Positions 1 to 11,779 of a DNA stretch of 64,000 nucleotides are shown piece after piece. The notes beneath the pieces were generated by a model, which was not told the origin of the DNA, made no database searches, and saw nothing but the letters and a program-made list of their open reading frames with translations. The position numbers and the translations under genes are program-made. Numbering within the stretch: position 1 is the first letter of the stretch; each line of letters starts with the position of its first letter. The DNA is taken from contig NZ_KQ034029.1 of NCBI RefSeq assembly GCF_000970795.1, positions 62,001-126,000 of the forward strand, read 5' to 3'. This stretch comes from Bombilactobacillus mellifer. Its GTDB lineage: Bacteria; Bacillota; Bacilli; Lactobacillales; Lactobacillaceae.

Positions 1-2893
1 CGCCCATCGGATTTAACAAAATATCGATTGGGGTTCCATCCGGCATATAAGGCATATCTTCTTCCGGGACCACAATGGATACCGTTCCTTTGTTTCCATG
101 ACGACCGGCCATTTTATCGCCCACTTGAATCTTCCGCTTTTGAGCAATATAGACCCGCACCATCGTATTCACGCCTGGACTTAATTCATCACCGGCTTCA
201 CGTGTGAAAACTTTGACATCTTGAATAATGCCGCCGCCGCCATGAGGTACGCGTAACGAAGTGTCTCGTACTTCCCGAGCTTTTTCGCCAAAAATAGCAT
301 GCAAGAGGCGCTCTTCGGAAGACAATTCCGTCATCCCTTTGGGAGTAACTTTGCCCACCAAAATATCGCCATCACGAACTTCGGCACCAATCCGGACAAT
401 TCCTGTTTCATCTAAATCTTTCAGGGCATCATCACCCACGTTTGGAATTTCCCGGGTAATTTCTTCGGGTCCCAGTTTAGTATCACGCGCTTCAGATTCG
501 TATTCTTCAATATGAATCGAGGTATAAACGTCATCTTTCACCAAGCGTTCCGATAGAACTACGGCATCTTCGTAGTTATACATATTCCAAGTCATAAAGG
601 CAATTAAAGGATTTTGGCCTAAAGCTAATTCACCTTTTTGCATGGCTGGACCATCAGCAATAATTTCACCTTGATCTACTTGATCGCCACGTTTGACAAT
701 CGGCCGCTGATTATAACATTTACCGGCATTGGAACGCCGATACTTCATTAAGTGGTAGTTATCTAGGGTACCATCAGCACGCTGCACTTTAATCAATTTG
801 GCATCCACATATTGAACGGTGCCCGGATCATGGGCTAACAGGGCTGTCCCAGAATCGTGAGCTGCGACATATTCCATACTAGTACCAACTAAAGGCGCAT
901 GGGGCTGTAGTAAAGGAACCGCCTGCCGCTGCATGTTTGCTCCCATTAAGGCCCGGTTGGAATCGTCATTTTCCAAGAAGGGAATACATGAAGTAGCCAC
1001 GGACACAACTTGTTTAGGTGACACATCCATATAATCGATTCTATCAGCTGTCGTTTCGATATTATCATCTTTGTGCCGGGCTAAAATGCGCTCTTCGGCA
1101 AACGAACCATCTTTATTTAAAGGTGTGTTGGCTTGAGCCACAACATAATTATCTTCTTCATCAGCTGTTAAATAATCAATTTTATCAGTTACTTTATGCG
1201 TGTCCCAAGACACCCGGCGATAAGGGGTTTCAATAAAACCATATTTATTAACTACACCATAAGTGGCTAAATTATTAATCAAACCAATGTTAGGACCTTC
1301 AGGTGTTTCGATCGGGCACATCCGACCATAGTGCGTATAATGAACATCCCGCACAGCATAACCGGCACGATCCCGCGTTAAACCACCTGGCCCTAAGGCT
1401 GACAACCGCCGTTTATGCGTTAATTCTCCTAAAGGATTATTTTGGTCCATGAATTGGGATAATTGCGAAGAACCAAAAAATTCTTTAATAGCCGCCACTA
1501 CCGGTCGAATATTGATTAATTGTTGGGGCGTCACGGTGGCAGTATCTTGAATCGACATCCGTTCCCGTACCACACGTTCCATTCGTGACAAACCTAGACG
1601 AAATTGGTTTTGCAGTAATTCACCCACCGAACGAATTCTACGATTGCCTAAATGATCAATATCATCAGTGGAACCAATGCCTTCTTGCAAATTAAAGAAA
1701 TAATTGATTTCTGCTAAAATATCTGCAGGTGTAATATGCTTAACTTTTTCATCAATATTATCATTACCGATGAGATTAACGACCTTATCTTCATCTTCTT
1801 GTGAGTAAACTTTGATAATCTGTAATTTAACCGGATCAGTCAAAACACCTTCTGCATCCGGTTGGAAAGTTACGGCCTTAAAATCAGGATTCTTTAAATA
1901 AGGTGACAATTTAGTTAAAGCAGCCCGATCTAATTTGGTATCTTTGTTTAAAATAACTTCCCCTGTTTCGGGATCTGCTAAAGTCTCCGCCAAAGTTAAA
2001 TTGCGTAGTCGAGTTTTCAGATTTAATTTTTTGTTAACTTTGTAGCGCCCGACCGGTGCGGTGTCGTAGCGTTTCGGATCAAAGAAACGGGCATATAAGA
2101 GCGAACGGGAGCTTTCAGCTGTTTTGGGTTCACCTGGGCGGAGTCGTTCATAAATATCTTTAAGTGCTTCGTCTACTCGCGAATCAGTTGTATCCTTATG
2201 AACATCTTTTTCCAAAGTTAAATTCAAAGAATCACTGTTTTCACCTAAAATATCTAAAATCTCGCTGTCAGAACCAAAACCTAAAGCCCGCACCAATTCA
2301 GTAATCGGTAATTTCCGGGTTCGATCAATGCGTACATAGGTGATATTTTTCGCATCATTTTCAAATTCTAACCAAGCACCACGATTCGGAATGACGGTCG
2401 TTCCATAAATAATCCGGCCATTCTTATCCGGTTCCGCTGTATAATAAACACCCGGCGAACGGACTAATTGCGAAACAATGACCCGTTCTGCACCATTAAT
2501 AATGAAAGTGCCCTGTTGTGTCATGAGGGGAAAATCACCAAAGAATACATCCTGGGTTTTGATTTCGCCACTTTCATGATTAGTTAGGCGTAAAGTCACG
2601 TGTAACGGCGCTGAATAATTGGCATCATGATCTCGGGCTTCTTCAACGGTATATTTGGGCTTCAGCAATTTATAGTCCACATAATCCAATGATAACGTGC
2701 CCGCAAAATCATCAATAGGCATGATATCTTGGAACATTTCTTTGAGGCCTTCATCTAAAAACCAATTATAAGAGTTAGTCTGAATGTCAATTAAATTAGG
2801 GAGCGGCATTACTTCTTTAATTCGCGCATAACTGCGCCGTGTTCGATGTTTACCGTAATTGACATTATGATAACGAACTTTTTCTTCCGTCAA
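1..2893 (-). CDS. rpoB: DNA-directed RNA polymerase subunit beta, 5' part (cut by window edge)
   Basis: Beta subunit of RNA polymerase; forms one side of the active-site cleft and binds rifamycins. The first 964 codons are present, and the C-terminal part lies beyond base 1. The last visible residues include [10 protein letters not shown], the conserved catalytic-region segment. The rifampicin region (about 1390-1480) reads [10 protein letters not shown], then [10 protein letters not shown], so the usual resistance positions (Asp, His and Ser of FMDQ, THKRR and LSALG) are wild type. I chose the TTG start at 2893 because it follows a GAAAGGGTGA ribosome site and gives the typical lactobacillar N-terminus [17 protein letters not shown]; no ATG fits better. 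It is preceded by its own promoter and a leader terminator (see 2975-3112). rpoC should follow outside the window. Confidence 0.98.
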   Translation of the reverse strand, partial: MTEEKVRYHNVNYGKHRTRRSYARIKEVMPLPNLIDIQTNSYNWFLDEGLKEMFQDIMPIDDFAGTLSLDYVDYKLLKPKYTVEEARDHDANYSAPLHVTLRLTNHESGEIKTQDVFFGDFPLMTQQGTFIINGAERVIVSQLVRSPGVYYTAEPDKNGRIIYGTTVIPNRGAWLEFENDAKNITYVRIDRTRKLPITELVRALGFGSDSEILDILGENSDSLNLTLEKDVHKDTTDSRVDEALKDIYERLRPGEPKTAESSRSLLYARFFDPKRYDTAPVGRYKVNKKLNLKTRLRNLTLAETLADPETGEVILNKDTKLDRAALTKLSPYLKNPDFKAVTFQPDAEGVLTDPVKLQIIKVYSQEDEDKVVNLIGNDNIDEKVKHITPADILAEINYFFNLQEGIGSTDDIDHLGNRRIRSVGELLQNQFRLGLSRMERVVRERMSIQDTATVTPQQLINIRPVVAAIKEFFGSSQLSQFMDQNNPLGELTHKRRLSALGPGGLTRDRAGYAVRDVHYTHYGRMCPIETPEGPNIGLINNLATYGVVNKYGFIETPYRRVSWDTHKVTDKIDYLTADEEDNYVVAQANTPLNKDGSFAEERILARHKDDNIETTADRIDYMDVSPKQVVSVATSCIPFLENDDSNRALMGANMQRQAVPLLQPHAPLVGTSMEYVAAHDSGTALLAHDPGTVQYVDAKLIKVQRADGTLDNYHLMKYRRSNAGKCYNQRPIVKRGDQVDQGEIIADGPAMQKGELALGQNPLIAFMTWNMYNYEDAVVLSERLVKDDVYTSIHIEEYESEARDTKLGPEEITREIPNVGDDALKDLDETGIVRIGAEVRDGDILVGKVTPKGMTELSSEERLLHAIFGEKAREVRDTSLRVPHGGGGIIQDVKVFTREAGDELSPGVNTMVRVYIAQKRKIQVGDKMAGRHGNKGTVSIVVPEEDMPYMPDGTPIDILLNPMG

Positions 2894-2974
2894 ATTGTTC
2901 ACCCTTTCGAAAAATCTAAGCGTCGTCAATAATATTACAATTATGTTACAAATTATTAATTAGCGCATTCAAAG

Positions 2975-3011
2975 CAAAAAAAAACCAAAAATAGTACCAA
3001 CACTATTTTTG
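2975..3011 (-). terminator. Intrinsic terminator between clpC and rpoB, inside the rpoB leader
   Basis: On the minus strand a 9-bp stem (AAAAATAGT pairing with ACTATTTTT, six-base loop) is followed by GG and nine T residues. It ends clpC transcripts. It also lies downstream of the strong promoter at 3084-3112, so transcripts starting there must pass it to reach rpoB. A second small hairpin (CCCG/CGGG, 3028-3045) lies just upstream of it in the same leader. Confidence 0.75.
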
Positions 3012-3083
3012 CTTTTTTATAATTCAACCCGGACAATATTTCGGGAGAATACGTACTTGACTCTACGCTAATCAGTCTTTATT

Positions 3084-3112
3084 ACAATATTACAATTTAA
3101 AGAATTTGTCAA
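3084..3112 (-). promoter_or_regulatory. Probable rpoB promoter
   Basis: Minus strand: a perfect -35 TTGACA (3107-3112), a 17-base spacer and -10 TATTGT (3084-3089), beginning four bases after the clpC stop codon. The predicted start near 3077 gives a leader of about 180 bases that contains the terminator at 2975-3011. A weaker candidate lies between that terminator and rpoB (TTGAAT, 18 bases, TAACAT). Confidence 0.7.
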
Positions 3113-3115
3113 GAG

Positions 3116-5587
3116 TTAAACTGGCACCGAGGAAGTCTGTTTGACTTTGAACTTCAATTGGCCATGGTTCACGCCTACACTTAAAGTATCACCAGCTTGT
3201 ACTTGATGTGCTAACAATAAATCACTAATCGGATCTTCAATTTCCGTTTGAATAGTCCGCTGCAATGGTCGTGCCCCAAACTGAGGATTAAAGCCCTTCA
3301 CAGCCAATACGTCTAATGCTTTGGCCGTGAGCCGTAATTTGATTTTTTGAGCTTGTAGTCGTTGTTCTAACTGAGCTATCATAATTTTAATAATTTGATG
3401 TAAATCTTTTTGTGTCAGCTCATGGAAAATCAAAAGATCATCAACCCGATTTAGAAATTCCGGCCGGAAAAATTGACGGGCTTCCTCTAAAATCCGGGTT
3501 TTCATAGCTTGATAATCATGTAAAGCAGAAACTTTACCAAAGCCCACATTATGCTCATCGCGCAGTGCCGTAGCACCCAAATTCGAAGTCATAATAATAA
3601 TCGTATTCCTAAAATCTACCCGTCGACCTTTAGCATCCGTCAGATAACCTTCATCCAAAACTTGTAATAATAAATTAAAAACATCTGGATGAGCTTTTTC
3701 CACTTCATCTAATAAAACTACTGAATAAGGATGATTGCGGACTTGCTCGGTTAACTGGCCGCCTTCTTCATAACCAACATATCCGGGAGCGGATCCGACT
3801 AAGCGGGAAGTATTAAATTTTTCCATATATTCGGACATATCAATTCGAATCATATTAGATTCAGCCCCAAACATTGTGGCAGCTAAGGCCTTGGCCAGCT
3901 CGGTCTTACCGACGCCTGTTGGTCCTAAGAAAATGAACGCGCCAATTGGTCGTTTGGGATCTTTTAAGCCACTGCGCGAACGACGAATCGCTTTAGCAAT
4001 CGTAGTAATCGCCTCGTCTTGACCAATGACACGACGATGTAAGTCCTTTTCCAAATGCAATAACCGCTGTCCTTCTTTGACGGTCATTTTTTCCAGAGGG
4101 ACTCCTGTCCATTGCGCCACTACCGCAGCAATATCATCGGGATTGACTTGTACTTTTTGTTGCTGTTTTTGACGGGCACTTTTCAGCGCTTGTTGTTGCA
4201 ATTGTTTTTGTAAATCCATTTCTTGTTGATGATAATGAGCGGCTTGCTCAAAATTTTGCTCCTGCAAAGCCTGATCCCGTTGTTGGACCACTTGATTGTA
4301 TTGTTCTTCAAGAGTTGTTAATTTCGCATAAGAACTTTTTTGAACTTGGCGAATATGAACGCGGGCACTAGCTTCATCAATTAAATCAATCGCTTTATCC
4401 GGCAAATAACGACTAGGTAAATAGCGCTGTGATAAGTGAATGGCAGCCTTTAAAGCGGCATCACTAATTTGCACATGATGATGTCCTTCATACTCGGGCC
4501 GCAGTCCTTTTAAAATAGCATAACTATCTGCTTGATTAGGTTCATTAACTAAAACTTTAGCAAAACGACGCGCAAAAGCTGCATCTTTTTCAATGTACTT
4601 TTGATATTCGTCTAAAGTAGTAGCCCCAATCATTTGAATTTCACCACGGGATAAAGCCGGTTTTAAAATATTAGAGGCGTCGATGGCCCCTTCTGCGCCC
4701 CCAGCTCCAATTAAAGTATGCAATTCATCAATAAACAAGATGATATTTTTATCATGATAAATTTCATTAATGATCTTTTTTAATCGATCTTCAAATTCAC
4801 CCCGATACTTAGTCCCTGCTACTAACGAGCCCACATCCAGCATCATAATCCGCTTGGACCAGAGTTCTTCTGGTACTTCACCTGCGATAACTCGTTGCGC
4901 TAATCCTTCGACAATCGCGGTTTTACCCACACCGGGTTCACCAATAAATACAGGATTATTTTTAGTGCGGCGACATAAAATTTGAATAGCACGGGTAATC
5001 TCGACATCACGACCAATAACCGGGTCAATAAGTTTTTGCCGAGCCATGGCTGTCAGATCCCGGGCTAATGAATCTAGGGTTGGAGTCGTACTTTCCCGTT
5101 TTTTGCTGCCATGAGTAGAATTAGCAGTTTTATTTTTCGGATTGATTCCCATTTTTTGAAGCAATAACTTGCGTGTCTTAACAATGCTTAAACCTAAATT
5201 AACTAAAATTCGATCTGCCAAAATGGTTTGATCACGTAGCAGAGCTAATAAAATGTGGCTGGTGCCCACTTGCGGTGCTTCTAATAATTGTGCTTGATTG
5301 GTAGCTTGTTCTAGAACCTGACTAGCTCGCGGTGAGTATGGTAAATAACGAACTTTACGGGCTGATTGATCATCGGGGCCGTAGCCAGTTAAAGCTTCGA
5401 TCTCGTCATGAATGTCCACTGCACTGACAGCTTGGTCAGTAATAGTCTTAGCCGCTACACCAGAGCCTTCACTTACTAAACCATACAATAAATGTTCCGT
5501 TCCAACTTCATGATGCCGTAATTTTTTAGCTAATCGTTGCGCCAAATGTAAGGCTTCTTTTGCGCTCGGGGTAAATAGTTCGTTCAT
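3116..5587 (-). CDS. clpC: ATP-dependent Clp protease ATP-binding subunit ClpC
   Basis: HSP100 unfoldase that feeds substrates to ClpP. In order: Clp_N repeats (about 1-145), AAA-1 with Walker A GEPGVGKT (216-223) and Walker B FIDELH (285-290), a coiled middle domain with a UVR-type segment (about 425-465), AAA-2 with GPTGVGKT (555-562) and LLDEVE (625-630), and a VGF loop (681-683) for ClpP docking. At 823 aa it is full length. The ATG start has no strong GGAGG but sits behind a good promoter. Unlike the classic ctsR-mcsA-mcsB-clpC or ctsR-clpC operon, the gene stands alone behind a tRNA cluster. I see no tandem GGTCAAA CtsR box in its upstream region. It is probably terminated at 2975-3011. 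Confidence 0.97.
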   Translation of the reverse strand: MNELFTPSAKEALHLAQRLAKKLRHHEVGTEHLLYGLVSEGSGVAAKTITDQAVSAVDIHDEIEALTGYGPDDQSARKVRYLPYSPRASQVLEQATNQAQLLEAPQVGTSHILLALLRDQTILADRILVNLGLSIVKTRKLLLQKMGINPKNKTANSTHGSKKRESTTPTLDSLARDLTAMARQKLIDPVIGRDVEITRAIQILCRRTKNNPVFIGEPGVGKTAIVEGLAQRVIAGEVPEELWSKRIMMLDVGSLVAGTKYRGEFEDRLKKIINEIYHDKNIILFIDELHTLIGAGGAEGAIDASNILKPALSRGEIQMIGATTLDEYQKYIEKDAAFARRFAKVLVNEPNQADSYAILKGLRPEYEGHHHVQISDAALKAAIHLSQRYLPSRYLPDKAIDLIDEASARVHIRQVQKSSYAKLTTLEEQYNQVVQQRDQALQEQNFEQAAHYHQQEMDLQKQLQQQALKSARQKQQQKVQVNPDDIAAVVAQWTGVPLEKMTVKEGQRLLHLEKDLHRRVIGQDEAITTIAKAIRRSRSGLKDPKRPIGAFIFLGPTGVGKTELAKALAATMFGAESNMIRIDMSEYMEKFNTSRLVGSAPGYVGYEEGGQLTEQVRNHPYSVVLLDEVEKAHPDVFNLLLQVLDEGYLTDAKGRRVDFRNTIIIMTSNLGATALRDEHNVGFGKVSALHDYQAMKTRILEEARQFFRPEFLNRVDDLLIFHELTQKDLHQIIKIMIAQLEQRLQAQKIKLRLTAKALDVLAVKGFNPQFGARPLQRTIQTEIEDPISDLLLAHQVQAGDTLSVGVNHGQLKFKVKQTSSVPV

Positions 5588-5628
5588 AACAGCCCTTCTT
5601 TCTTAACCAACTACATTTCTGAGGTAGT

Positions 5629-5656
5629 AGTATATCATAATAACACTTTTGCACAA
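5629..5656 (-). promoter_or_regulatory. clpC promoter
   Basis: Minus strand: -35 TTGTGC (5651-5656), 16-base spacer, -10 TATACT (5629-5634), about 40 bases before the clpC ATG. No direct heptamer repeats of CtsR type and no CIRCE inverted repeat are visible around it. Confidence 0.6.
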
Positions 5657-5670
5657 AAAATCTGCTTAAT

Positions 5671-5696
5671 AAAAAAGATCAGCCCGCAGCTAATCT
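5671..5696 (-). terminator. Terminator of the tRNA operon
   Basis: Minus strand: AGATTAGCTGC followed by GGGCTGATCT and six T residues, a stem with one mismatch, located 25 bases after the last tRNA (Pro). Confidence 0.8.
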
Positions 5697-5720
5697 TAGC
5701 ACAAATTTTGAACAAAAAAA

Positions 5721-5794
<74 letters not shown>

Positions 5795-5805
5795 AAAACT
5801 ACAAA

Positions 5806-5877
5806 AGCGGAAGACGGGATTCGAACCCGCGACCCCCACCATGGCAAGGTGATGTTCTACCACTGAACTACTTCCGC
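5806..5877 (-). tRNA. tRNA-Gly(GCC), copy 1
   Basis: Acceptor GCGGAAG/CTTCCGC, anticodon loop TTGCCAT giving GCC, T-arm GGGTTCGAATCCC. The gene body is identical to the copy at 6089-6160. CCA is not encoded. Confidence 0.96.
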
Positions 5878-5908
5878 AAAAACTACCAATATCCAAACTA
5901 AAACTTAA

Positions 5909-5982
5909 TGCACCCAGTAGGAGTCGAACCTACAACCTTCTGATTCGTAGTCAGACACTCTATCCAATTGCGCTATGGGTGC
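5909..5982 (-). tRNA. tRNA-Arg(ACG)
   Basis: Acceptor GCACCCA/TGGGTGC, anticodon arm TCTGA-CTACGAA-TCAGA giving anticodon ACG. A34 is presumably edited to inosine by TadA, reading CGU, CGC and CGA. Discriminator A. Confidence 0.96.
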
Positions 5983-5991
5983 TAATTATAA

Positions 5992-6077
5992 TGCCGAGGA
6001 CCGGAATCGAACCGGTACGGTAATCACTTACCGCAGGATTTTAAGTCCTGTGCGTCTGCCAGTTCCGCCACCCCGGC
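5992..6077 (-). tRNA. tRNA-Leu(TAA)
   Basis: 86-base class II tRNA with a long variable arm (GGTAAGTGATTACC). Acceptor GCCGGGG/CCTCGGC, anticodon arm CAGGA-CTTAAAA-TCCTG giving TAA, T-arm CGGTTCGATTCCG, discriminator A. Confidence 0.97.
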
Positions 6078-6088
6078 AAAATAATAAA

Positions 6089-6160
6089 AGCGGAAGACGG
6101 GATTCGAACCCGCGACCCCCACCATGGCAAGGTGATGTTCTACCACTGAACTACTTCCGC
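6089..6160 (-). tRNA. tRNA-Gly(GCC), copy 2
   Basis: Base-for-base identical tRNA body to the copy at 5806-5877, with different flanks. This indicates a local duplication kept identical by selection or gene conversion. Confidence 0.96.
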
Positions 6161-6201
6161 ATGTAGTTTTAATGCAGCTATCATGATTCCATGACAGTTA
6201 A

Positions 6202-6274
6202 TGAGTCGCGTGGGGATCGAACCCACGACCCACGGCTTAAAAGGCCGTTGCTCTACCAGCTGAGCTAGCGACTC
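6202..6274 (-). tRNA. tRNA-Lys(TTT)
   Basis: First gene of the cluster. Acceptor GAGTCGC/GCGACTC, anticodon arm ACGGC-CTTTTAA-GCCGT giving TTT, T-arm TGGGTTCGATCCCCA. It lies directly downstream of lysS, the matching synthetase gene. Confidence 0.97.
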
Positions 6275-6308
6275 AACAATCGTCAGTTCTGAACTTAACG
6301 ACTGTATT

Positions 6309-6337
6309 ATTATAGCAACTTAACTATTAAAAATCAA
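6309..6337 (-). promoter_or_regulatory. Promoter of the tRNA operon
   Basis: Minus strand: -35 TTGATT (6332-6337), 17-base spacer, -10 TATAAT (6309-6314), about 28 bases before tRNA-Lys. The -35 overlaps a weak ATCAA/TTGAT hairpin with T residues that may end lysS transcripts. Confidence 0.75.
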
Positions 6338-6355
6338 CCAGCAATTAATTGATCG

Positions 6356-7864
<1,509 letters not shown>

Positions 7865-8872
7865 TTAGACCCCTCTCGCTGTTTTCTTGAGCTGCCGCTC
7901 ACTTACCTGTTGTACAAACTGATCCAGCAAATCATCTACCGCTTGTTTGGTAGTAACTTCATTAATTGCCGCTTTCGTTCGTGCTGAGCGCGGGATACCT
8001 TTTAAATAGTAAGCCGCTTGTTGGCGAAACTCCGGCACCCCAATTTTTTCCCCTTTAAGTTCTACTAAGCGCGCTAATTCTGCTTTAGCCACTTTGACCT
8101 TTTGCTGTGGCGTCGGTTCTGCCAACAATTCTCCTGTTTGCAAATAAGTGTTCATTGCCTGCAGAACCCAAGGATTGCCAATAGCCGCCCGAGCTACCAT
8201 TACGGCATCCGCACCTACTTCTTCAATCATCTTCTTAGCATCTTGAGGAGTTCTAATATCACCATTACCAATAAAAGGAATAGAAACTTGTTGAGCAACT
8301 TGGTGTAATAATTCCCAATCTGCATGGCCGGTATACATCTGTGCCCGCGTGCGTCCGTGCATGGCAATCGCCGCAGCACCACCTGCTTGCGCCGCCAAGG
8401 CACACTCGACAGCGGTAATATGATCTTGATCCCAACCGGTTCGCAGTTTGACCGTGATCGGTTTATCAACGACTGCGGTAGCTGATCGAAGCAAATCATA
8501 TATTTTATCAGGTTCTAACAACCAACTAGAACCAGCTCCAGTCTTTGCTACTTTTTTGACGGGACAGCCCATATTAATATCGATAATATCTGCCGCCGTA
8601 TTTTCTGCGACATATTGAATCGCCGGCACTAAAGTTTCTTTACTACTACCAAATAATTGAATACTGATGGGGTGCTCATTTGGATTCACATACAACATAT
8701 CCAGGGTCTTTTGATTATGATACAAAATCCCGCGATCACTGATCATCTCGCAAACTACTAACCCAGCGCCAAATTCTTTTGCCGTAATCCGAAAGGCATA
8801 ATTGGAAATACCGGCCATCGGTGCTACAACTACTTGATTAGGAATAGTGACGTTTCCTATTTTCCACTCCAT
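7865..8872 (-). CDS. dusB: tRNA-dihydrouridine synthase DusB
   Basis: FMN enzyme reducing uridine to dihydrouridine in tRNA D-loops. A TIM barrel with the FMN-binding start VVVAPMAGISNYAFR and the catalytic Cys103 in the motif DINMGCPVKKV; further FMN contacts are in GNGDI and ARAAIGNPW. 335 aa, full length. First gene of a dusB-lysS operon, with its own promoter at 8908-8937. Confidence 0.96.
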   Translation of the reverse strand: MEWKIGNVTIPNQVVVAPMAGISNYAFRITAKEFGAGLVVCEMISDRGILYHNQKTLDMLYVNPNEHPISIQLFGSSKETLVPAIQYVAENTAADIIDINMGCPVKKVAKTGAGSSWLLEPDKIYDLLRSATAVVDKPITVKLRTGWDQDHITAVECALAAQAGGAAAIAMHGRTRAQMYTGHADWELLHQVAQQVSIPFIGNGDIRTPQDAKKMIEEVGADAVMVARAAIGNPWVLQAMNTYLQTGELLAEPTPQQKVKVAKAELARLVELKGEKIGVPEFRQQAAYYLKGIPRSARTKAAINEVTTKQAVDDLLDQFVQQVSERQLKKTARGV

Positions 8873-8907
8873 AAATTCTTCCTCTTTAATAAAATCTACT
8901 CTTTTGT

Positions 8908-8937
8908 ATCATAGCAAAAGACGAATAACTCTGGCAA
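8908..8937 (-). promoter_or_regulatory. dusB-lysS promoter
   Basis: Minus strand: -35 TTGCCA (8932-8937), 18-base spacer, -10 TATGAT (8908-8913), 36 bases before the dusB start. Upstream, between ftsH's terminator and this promoter, lies an unexplained inverted repeat ACGGAT/ATCCGT. Confidence 0.6.
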
Positions 8938-9008
8938 TTATTTTCGGAGGAAATCCCCTTCTGGTCCAGATTAATTACGGATTGTGCTAATTATCCGTGA
9001 CTAGCGCT

Positions 9009-9035
9009 AAAAAAACATCGTCCACTCAGACGATG
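9009..9035 (-). terminator. ftsH terminator
   Basis: Minus strand: perfect 7-bp stem CATCGTC/GACGATG with a six-base loop followed by seven T residues, 21 bases after the ftsH stop. Confidence 0.9.
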
Positions 9036-9055
9036 CTTCTTCAAATAATTAAACT

Positions 9056-11194
9056 TTAATCTTCTTGCCGTGGTGAATCGTCATCTGCTGATCCTTTATC
9101 GGTTGACTGGCCTTGATTTTCGGAAGGAAACTCCGGTTCACTAGAAGTTCCATGCTGCTCTTCTTTAGCCTGTTTAGCTTCATCACGTAATTGAGCAGCT
9201 TTTTTGGCTTCTTCAAAAGTTGAGGCCTTTTCAGAAGGAAACTCATCTTCATTAGTTTCTGGCATTTCGCCTGTATTATATAAACTCAAAATTTGTTTTT
9301 CATCCAAAGTTTCATATTTCAATAAAGCTTCTGCAATGGCTTTATGCTGGGCCCGATGGCCTTGGATAATCTCAACAGCTTGCTGATGGGCCTGATCTAA
9401 AATCTTACGCACTTCTTCATCAATGGCCGTCGCAGTTTCTTGAGAATAATTAGGTTGACCGTAAGCACCTACGGGAGCACCACCTTTTTCCAGCTGCACC
9501 ATCCCCAATTTCTCAGACATCCCATACTCTGTTACCATTGCCCGGGCAATTTGGGTAGCTTGCTCAAAGTCGTTGGAAGCACCCGAAGATTGGCTGCCAA
9601 AGATAATTTCTTCAGCCGTTCGACCACCCATTAAGCCCGCCACCTGTTCCATCAAATCTTTTTTGGTCAACAGGTTTTGGTCTTCCTTAGGCAGCATTAT
9701 AGCGTAACCACCGGCACGGCCCCGCGGAATAATTGTCACCTTGCGTACTACTCGTGAATCACTTAAAACTACGCCGATGATTGCATGTCCGGCTTCATGA
9801 TAGGCAACCATTTGCCGTTCATCCGGTGAAATCACCCGATCACGCTTGGCGGGACCAGCAATCACGCGATCTTCAGCTTCATCAACATCTGCCGCATCAA
9901 TTTTTTTCTTATTTCTCTCGGCCGCAACTAAAGCTGCTTCATTTAAGACATTCTCTAAATCTGCCCCCACAAAACCAGGTGTTTGTTGGGCAACCACTTT
10001 TAAATCCACATCATCAGCAAATGGTTTATTCTTAGCATGAACCTTTAAAATGGCTTCGCGACCTTTAACATCCGGCTGTCCCACAAGGATTTTACGATCG
10101 AAACGTCCTGGACGTAATAAAGCCGGATCTAAGACATCAGAACGGTTCGTGGCAGCCATGACAATAATGCCTTCTTTACCAGTAAAACCATCCATTTCCA
10201 CTAACAATTGATTTAAGGTTTGTTCGCGTTCATCGTTGCCGCCACCTGTTTTGCCATTACCACGTTGCCGACCAATGGCATCAATTTCATCAATAAAGAT
10301 AATCGCAGGCGCATTTTTTTTGGCATTCGCAAACAAATCTCTGACCCGCGAAGCTCCGACGCCGACAAACATTTCCACAAAATCTGAACCGGAAATGGAA
10401 TAAAATGGCACTTTAGCTTCACCAGCGACAGCTCGGGCTAATAAAGTCTTCCCTGTTCCGGGAGGTCCTTCTAAAAGCACTCCTGAGGGAATCCGCGCTC
10501 CTAAAGCTAAATACTTGCGGGGATCCTTTAAAAAATCCACAACTTCTACTAATTCTTGTTTTTCTTCTTCAGCACCCGCAACATCCGAAAAACGAACCTT
10601 GTTTTTCTTGGGATCCACTGGTTTGGTTTGAGACTTGCCAAAACTCATAATTTTGCCAGCACCACCGCCGCCTTGGCCTGCTTGACTCATCATAGAGTAC
10701 ATTAAGAAAAAGATTAATAACAAAGGTAAAATAGAAATTGCTAAATTAACCCAAACCCCATTTTGAGATTCTTCGTGCGCATTCATTCGCGTACCGGTAG
10801 CCTGGGCGGCATCACTAATTTGTTTTAAGGAAGAATTATTGGGTAGAATCGTAGCATTAAATTGTTTAGATTGATTAATGGGACTTGCTGATCTTGAAAA
10901 AAGAGCTAAATTATTATTACTGTCAGTGCCTTTACTACTTTGTTTCTCGGCCTTTTTATAGGTTCCAGTAACTTTGTAAACGCCGTTTGATGGTTGTATT
11001 GCAAAATTTTTAACTTTCTTAGCCTTTAGCTTAGAAACAAATTCGCTGGAGGTCAGATTTTGGACAGGTGCCGAACCTCTCCCTCCAACAAACCAACTCG
11101 TTGCTAAGATTAAAAGGATAAAAATAACAATATAAAACAGACTATTATTGCGTAGTCCATTTCGATTATTTTTCAATCTGTTTTCCTCCAACAC
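9056..11194 (-). CDS. ftsH: ATP-dependent zinc metalloprotease FtsH
   Basis: Membrane-anchored AAA+ protease that degrades misplaced membrane proteins and regulators. TM1 at about 17-37, an extracytoplasmic domain, and TM2 at about 148-168. A glycine-rich linker leads to the AAA domain with GPPGTGKT (243-250) and [11 protein letters not shown], a second region of homology, the zinc motif HEAGH, and the downstream Asp in SNDFEQAT. The tail after about 645 is acidic, rich in E, K and S. 712 aa. It stands 42 bases after hpt, as in the conserved tilS-hpt-ftsH string. Confidence 0.97.
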   Translation of the reverse strand: MLEENRLKNNRNGLRNNSLFYIVIFILLILATSWFVGGRGSAPVQNLTSSEFVSKLKAKKVKNFAIQPSNGVYKVTGTYKKAEKQSSKGTDSNNNLALFSRSASPINQSKQFNATILPNNSSLKQISDAAQATGTRMNAHEESQNGVWVNLAISILPLLLIFFLMYSMMSQAGQGGGGAGKIMSFGKSQTKPVDPKKNKVRFSDVAGAEEEKQELVEVVDFLKDPRKYLALGARIPSGVLLEGPPGTGKTLLARAVAGEAKVPFYSISGSDFVEMFVGVGASRVRDLFANAKKNAPAIIFIDEIDAIGRQRGNGKTGGGNDEREQTLNQLLVEMDGFTGKEGIIVMAATNRSDVLDPALLRPGRFDRKILVGQPDVKGREAILKVHAKNKPFADDVDLKVVAQQTPGFVGADLENVLNEAALVAAERNKKKIDAADVDEAEDRVIAGPAKRDRVISPDERQMVAYHEAGHAIIGVVLSDSRVVRKVTIIPRGRAGGYAIMLPKEDQNLLTKKDLMEQVAGLMGGRTAEEIIFGSQSSGASNDFEQATQIARAMVTEYGMSEKLGMVQLEKGGAPVGAYGQPNYSQETATAIDEEVRKILDQAHQQAVEIIQGHRAQHKAIAEALLKYETLDEKQILSLYNTGEMPETNEDEFPSEKASTFEEAKKAAQLRDEAKQAKEEQHGTSSEPEFPSENQGQSTDKGSADDDSPRQED

Positions 11195-11236
11195 TCATAA
11201 CTTGATACCTATGTTATCACAATCAGATAGTTGCAT

Positions 11237-11779
11237 CTACATGTAAACTTCAGGTTTTAAAATTCCAATATAGGGTAAATTACGGTATTTATCCTGGTAG
11301 TCCATGCCATAGCCGACAATGAATTCATCCGGACAACTCAACCCGATATAATCAGCTTTTACAGCCTGATGACGATGTACCGGTTTGTCAATTAAGGAAA
11401 CAATTTTCATCGAGCGGGCTTGCCGCGTAGCAAATAATTTCATTAATTCATATAAAGTATTGCCCGTATCCACTACATCTTCCACAAATAAAACATCGCG
11501 ATCTTTAACCGATAAATCTAAATCTTTTAAAATCCGTACTTCTCCTGAAGACTTGGTTGACCCACCATAACTAGAAACATCCATAAAGTCAATGTCAATA
11601 GCCTCAGGAATTTCGCGCATTAAGTCCGTTAAAAAAACAATTGCACCTTTGAGTATACATACAAAAAGCGGTTCTTTACCAGCATAGTCTTGCGCTATTT
11701 GTCGCCCAAGCCGCCGGTTAGCAGCAGCAATGGTCTCGGCGGTAAACAATACTTCTTGAATATCTTCATTTAGATTCAT
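11237..11779 (-). CDS. hpt: Hypoxanthine phosphoribosyltransferase
   Basis: Purine salvage: transfers phosphoribose from PRPP to hypoxanthine or guanine. The PRPP loop VLFVEDVVDTGNTL and the core FMDVSSYGGSTKSSG mark the family. I prefer the ATG at 11779, whose first base is also the last base of the tilS TGA (TGATG). It follows GGGAGAGG with an 8-base spacing. The in-frame TTG one codon earlier is less likely. 180 aa. Translational coupling to tilS is expected. Confidence 0.95.
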   Translation of the reverse strand: MNLNEDIQEVLFTAETIAAANRRLGRQIAQDYAGKEPLFVCILKGAIVFLTDLMREIPEAIDIDFMDVSSYGGSTKSSGEVRILKDLDLSVKDRDVLFVEDVVDTGNTLYELMKLFATRQARSMKIVSLIDKPVHRHQAVKADYIGLSCPDEFIVGYGMDYQDKYRNLPYIGILKPEVYM

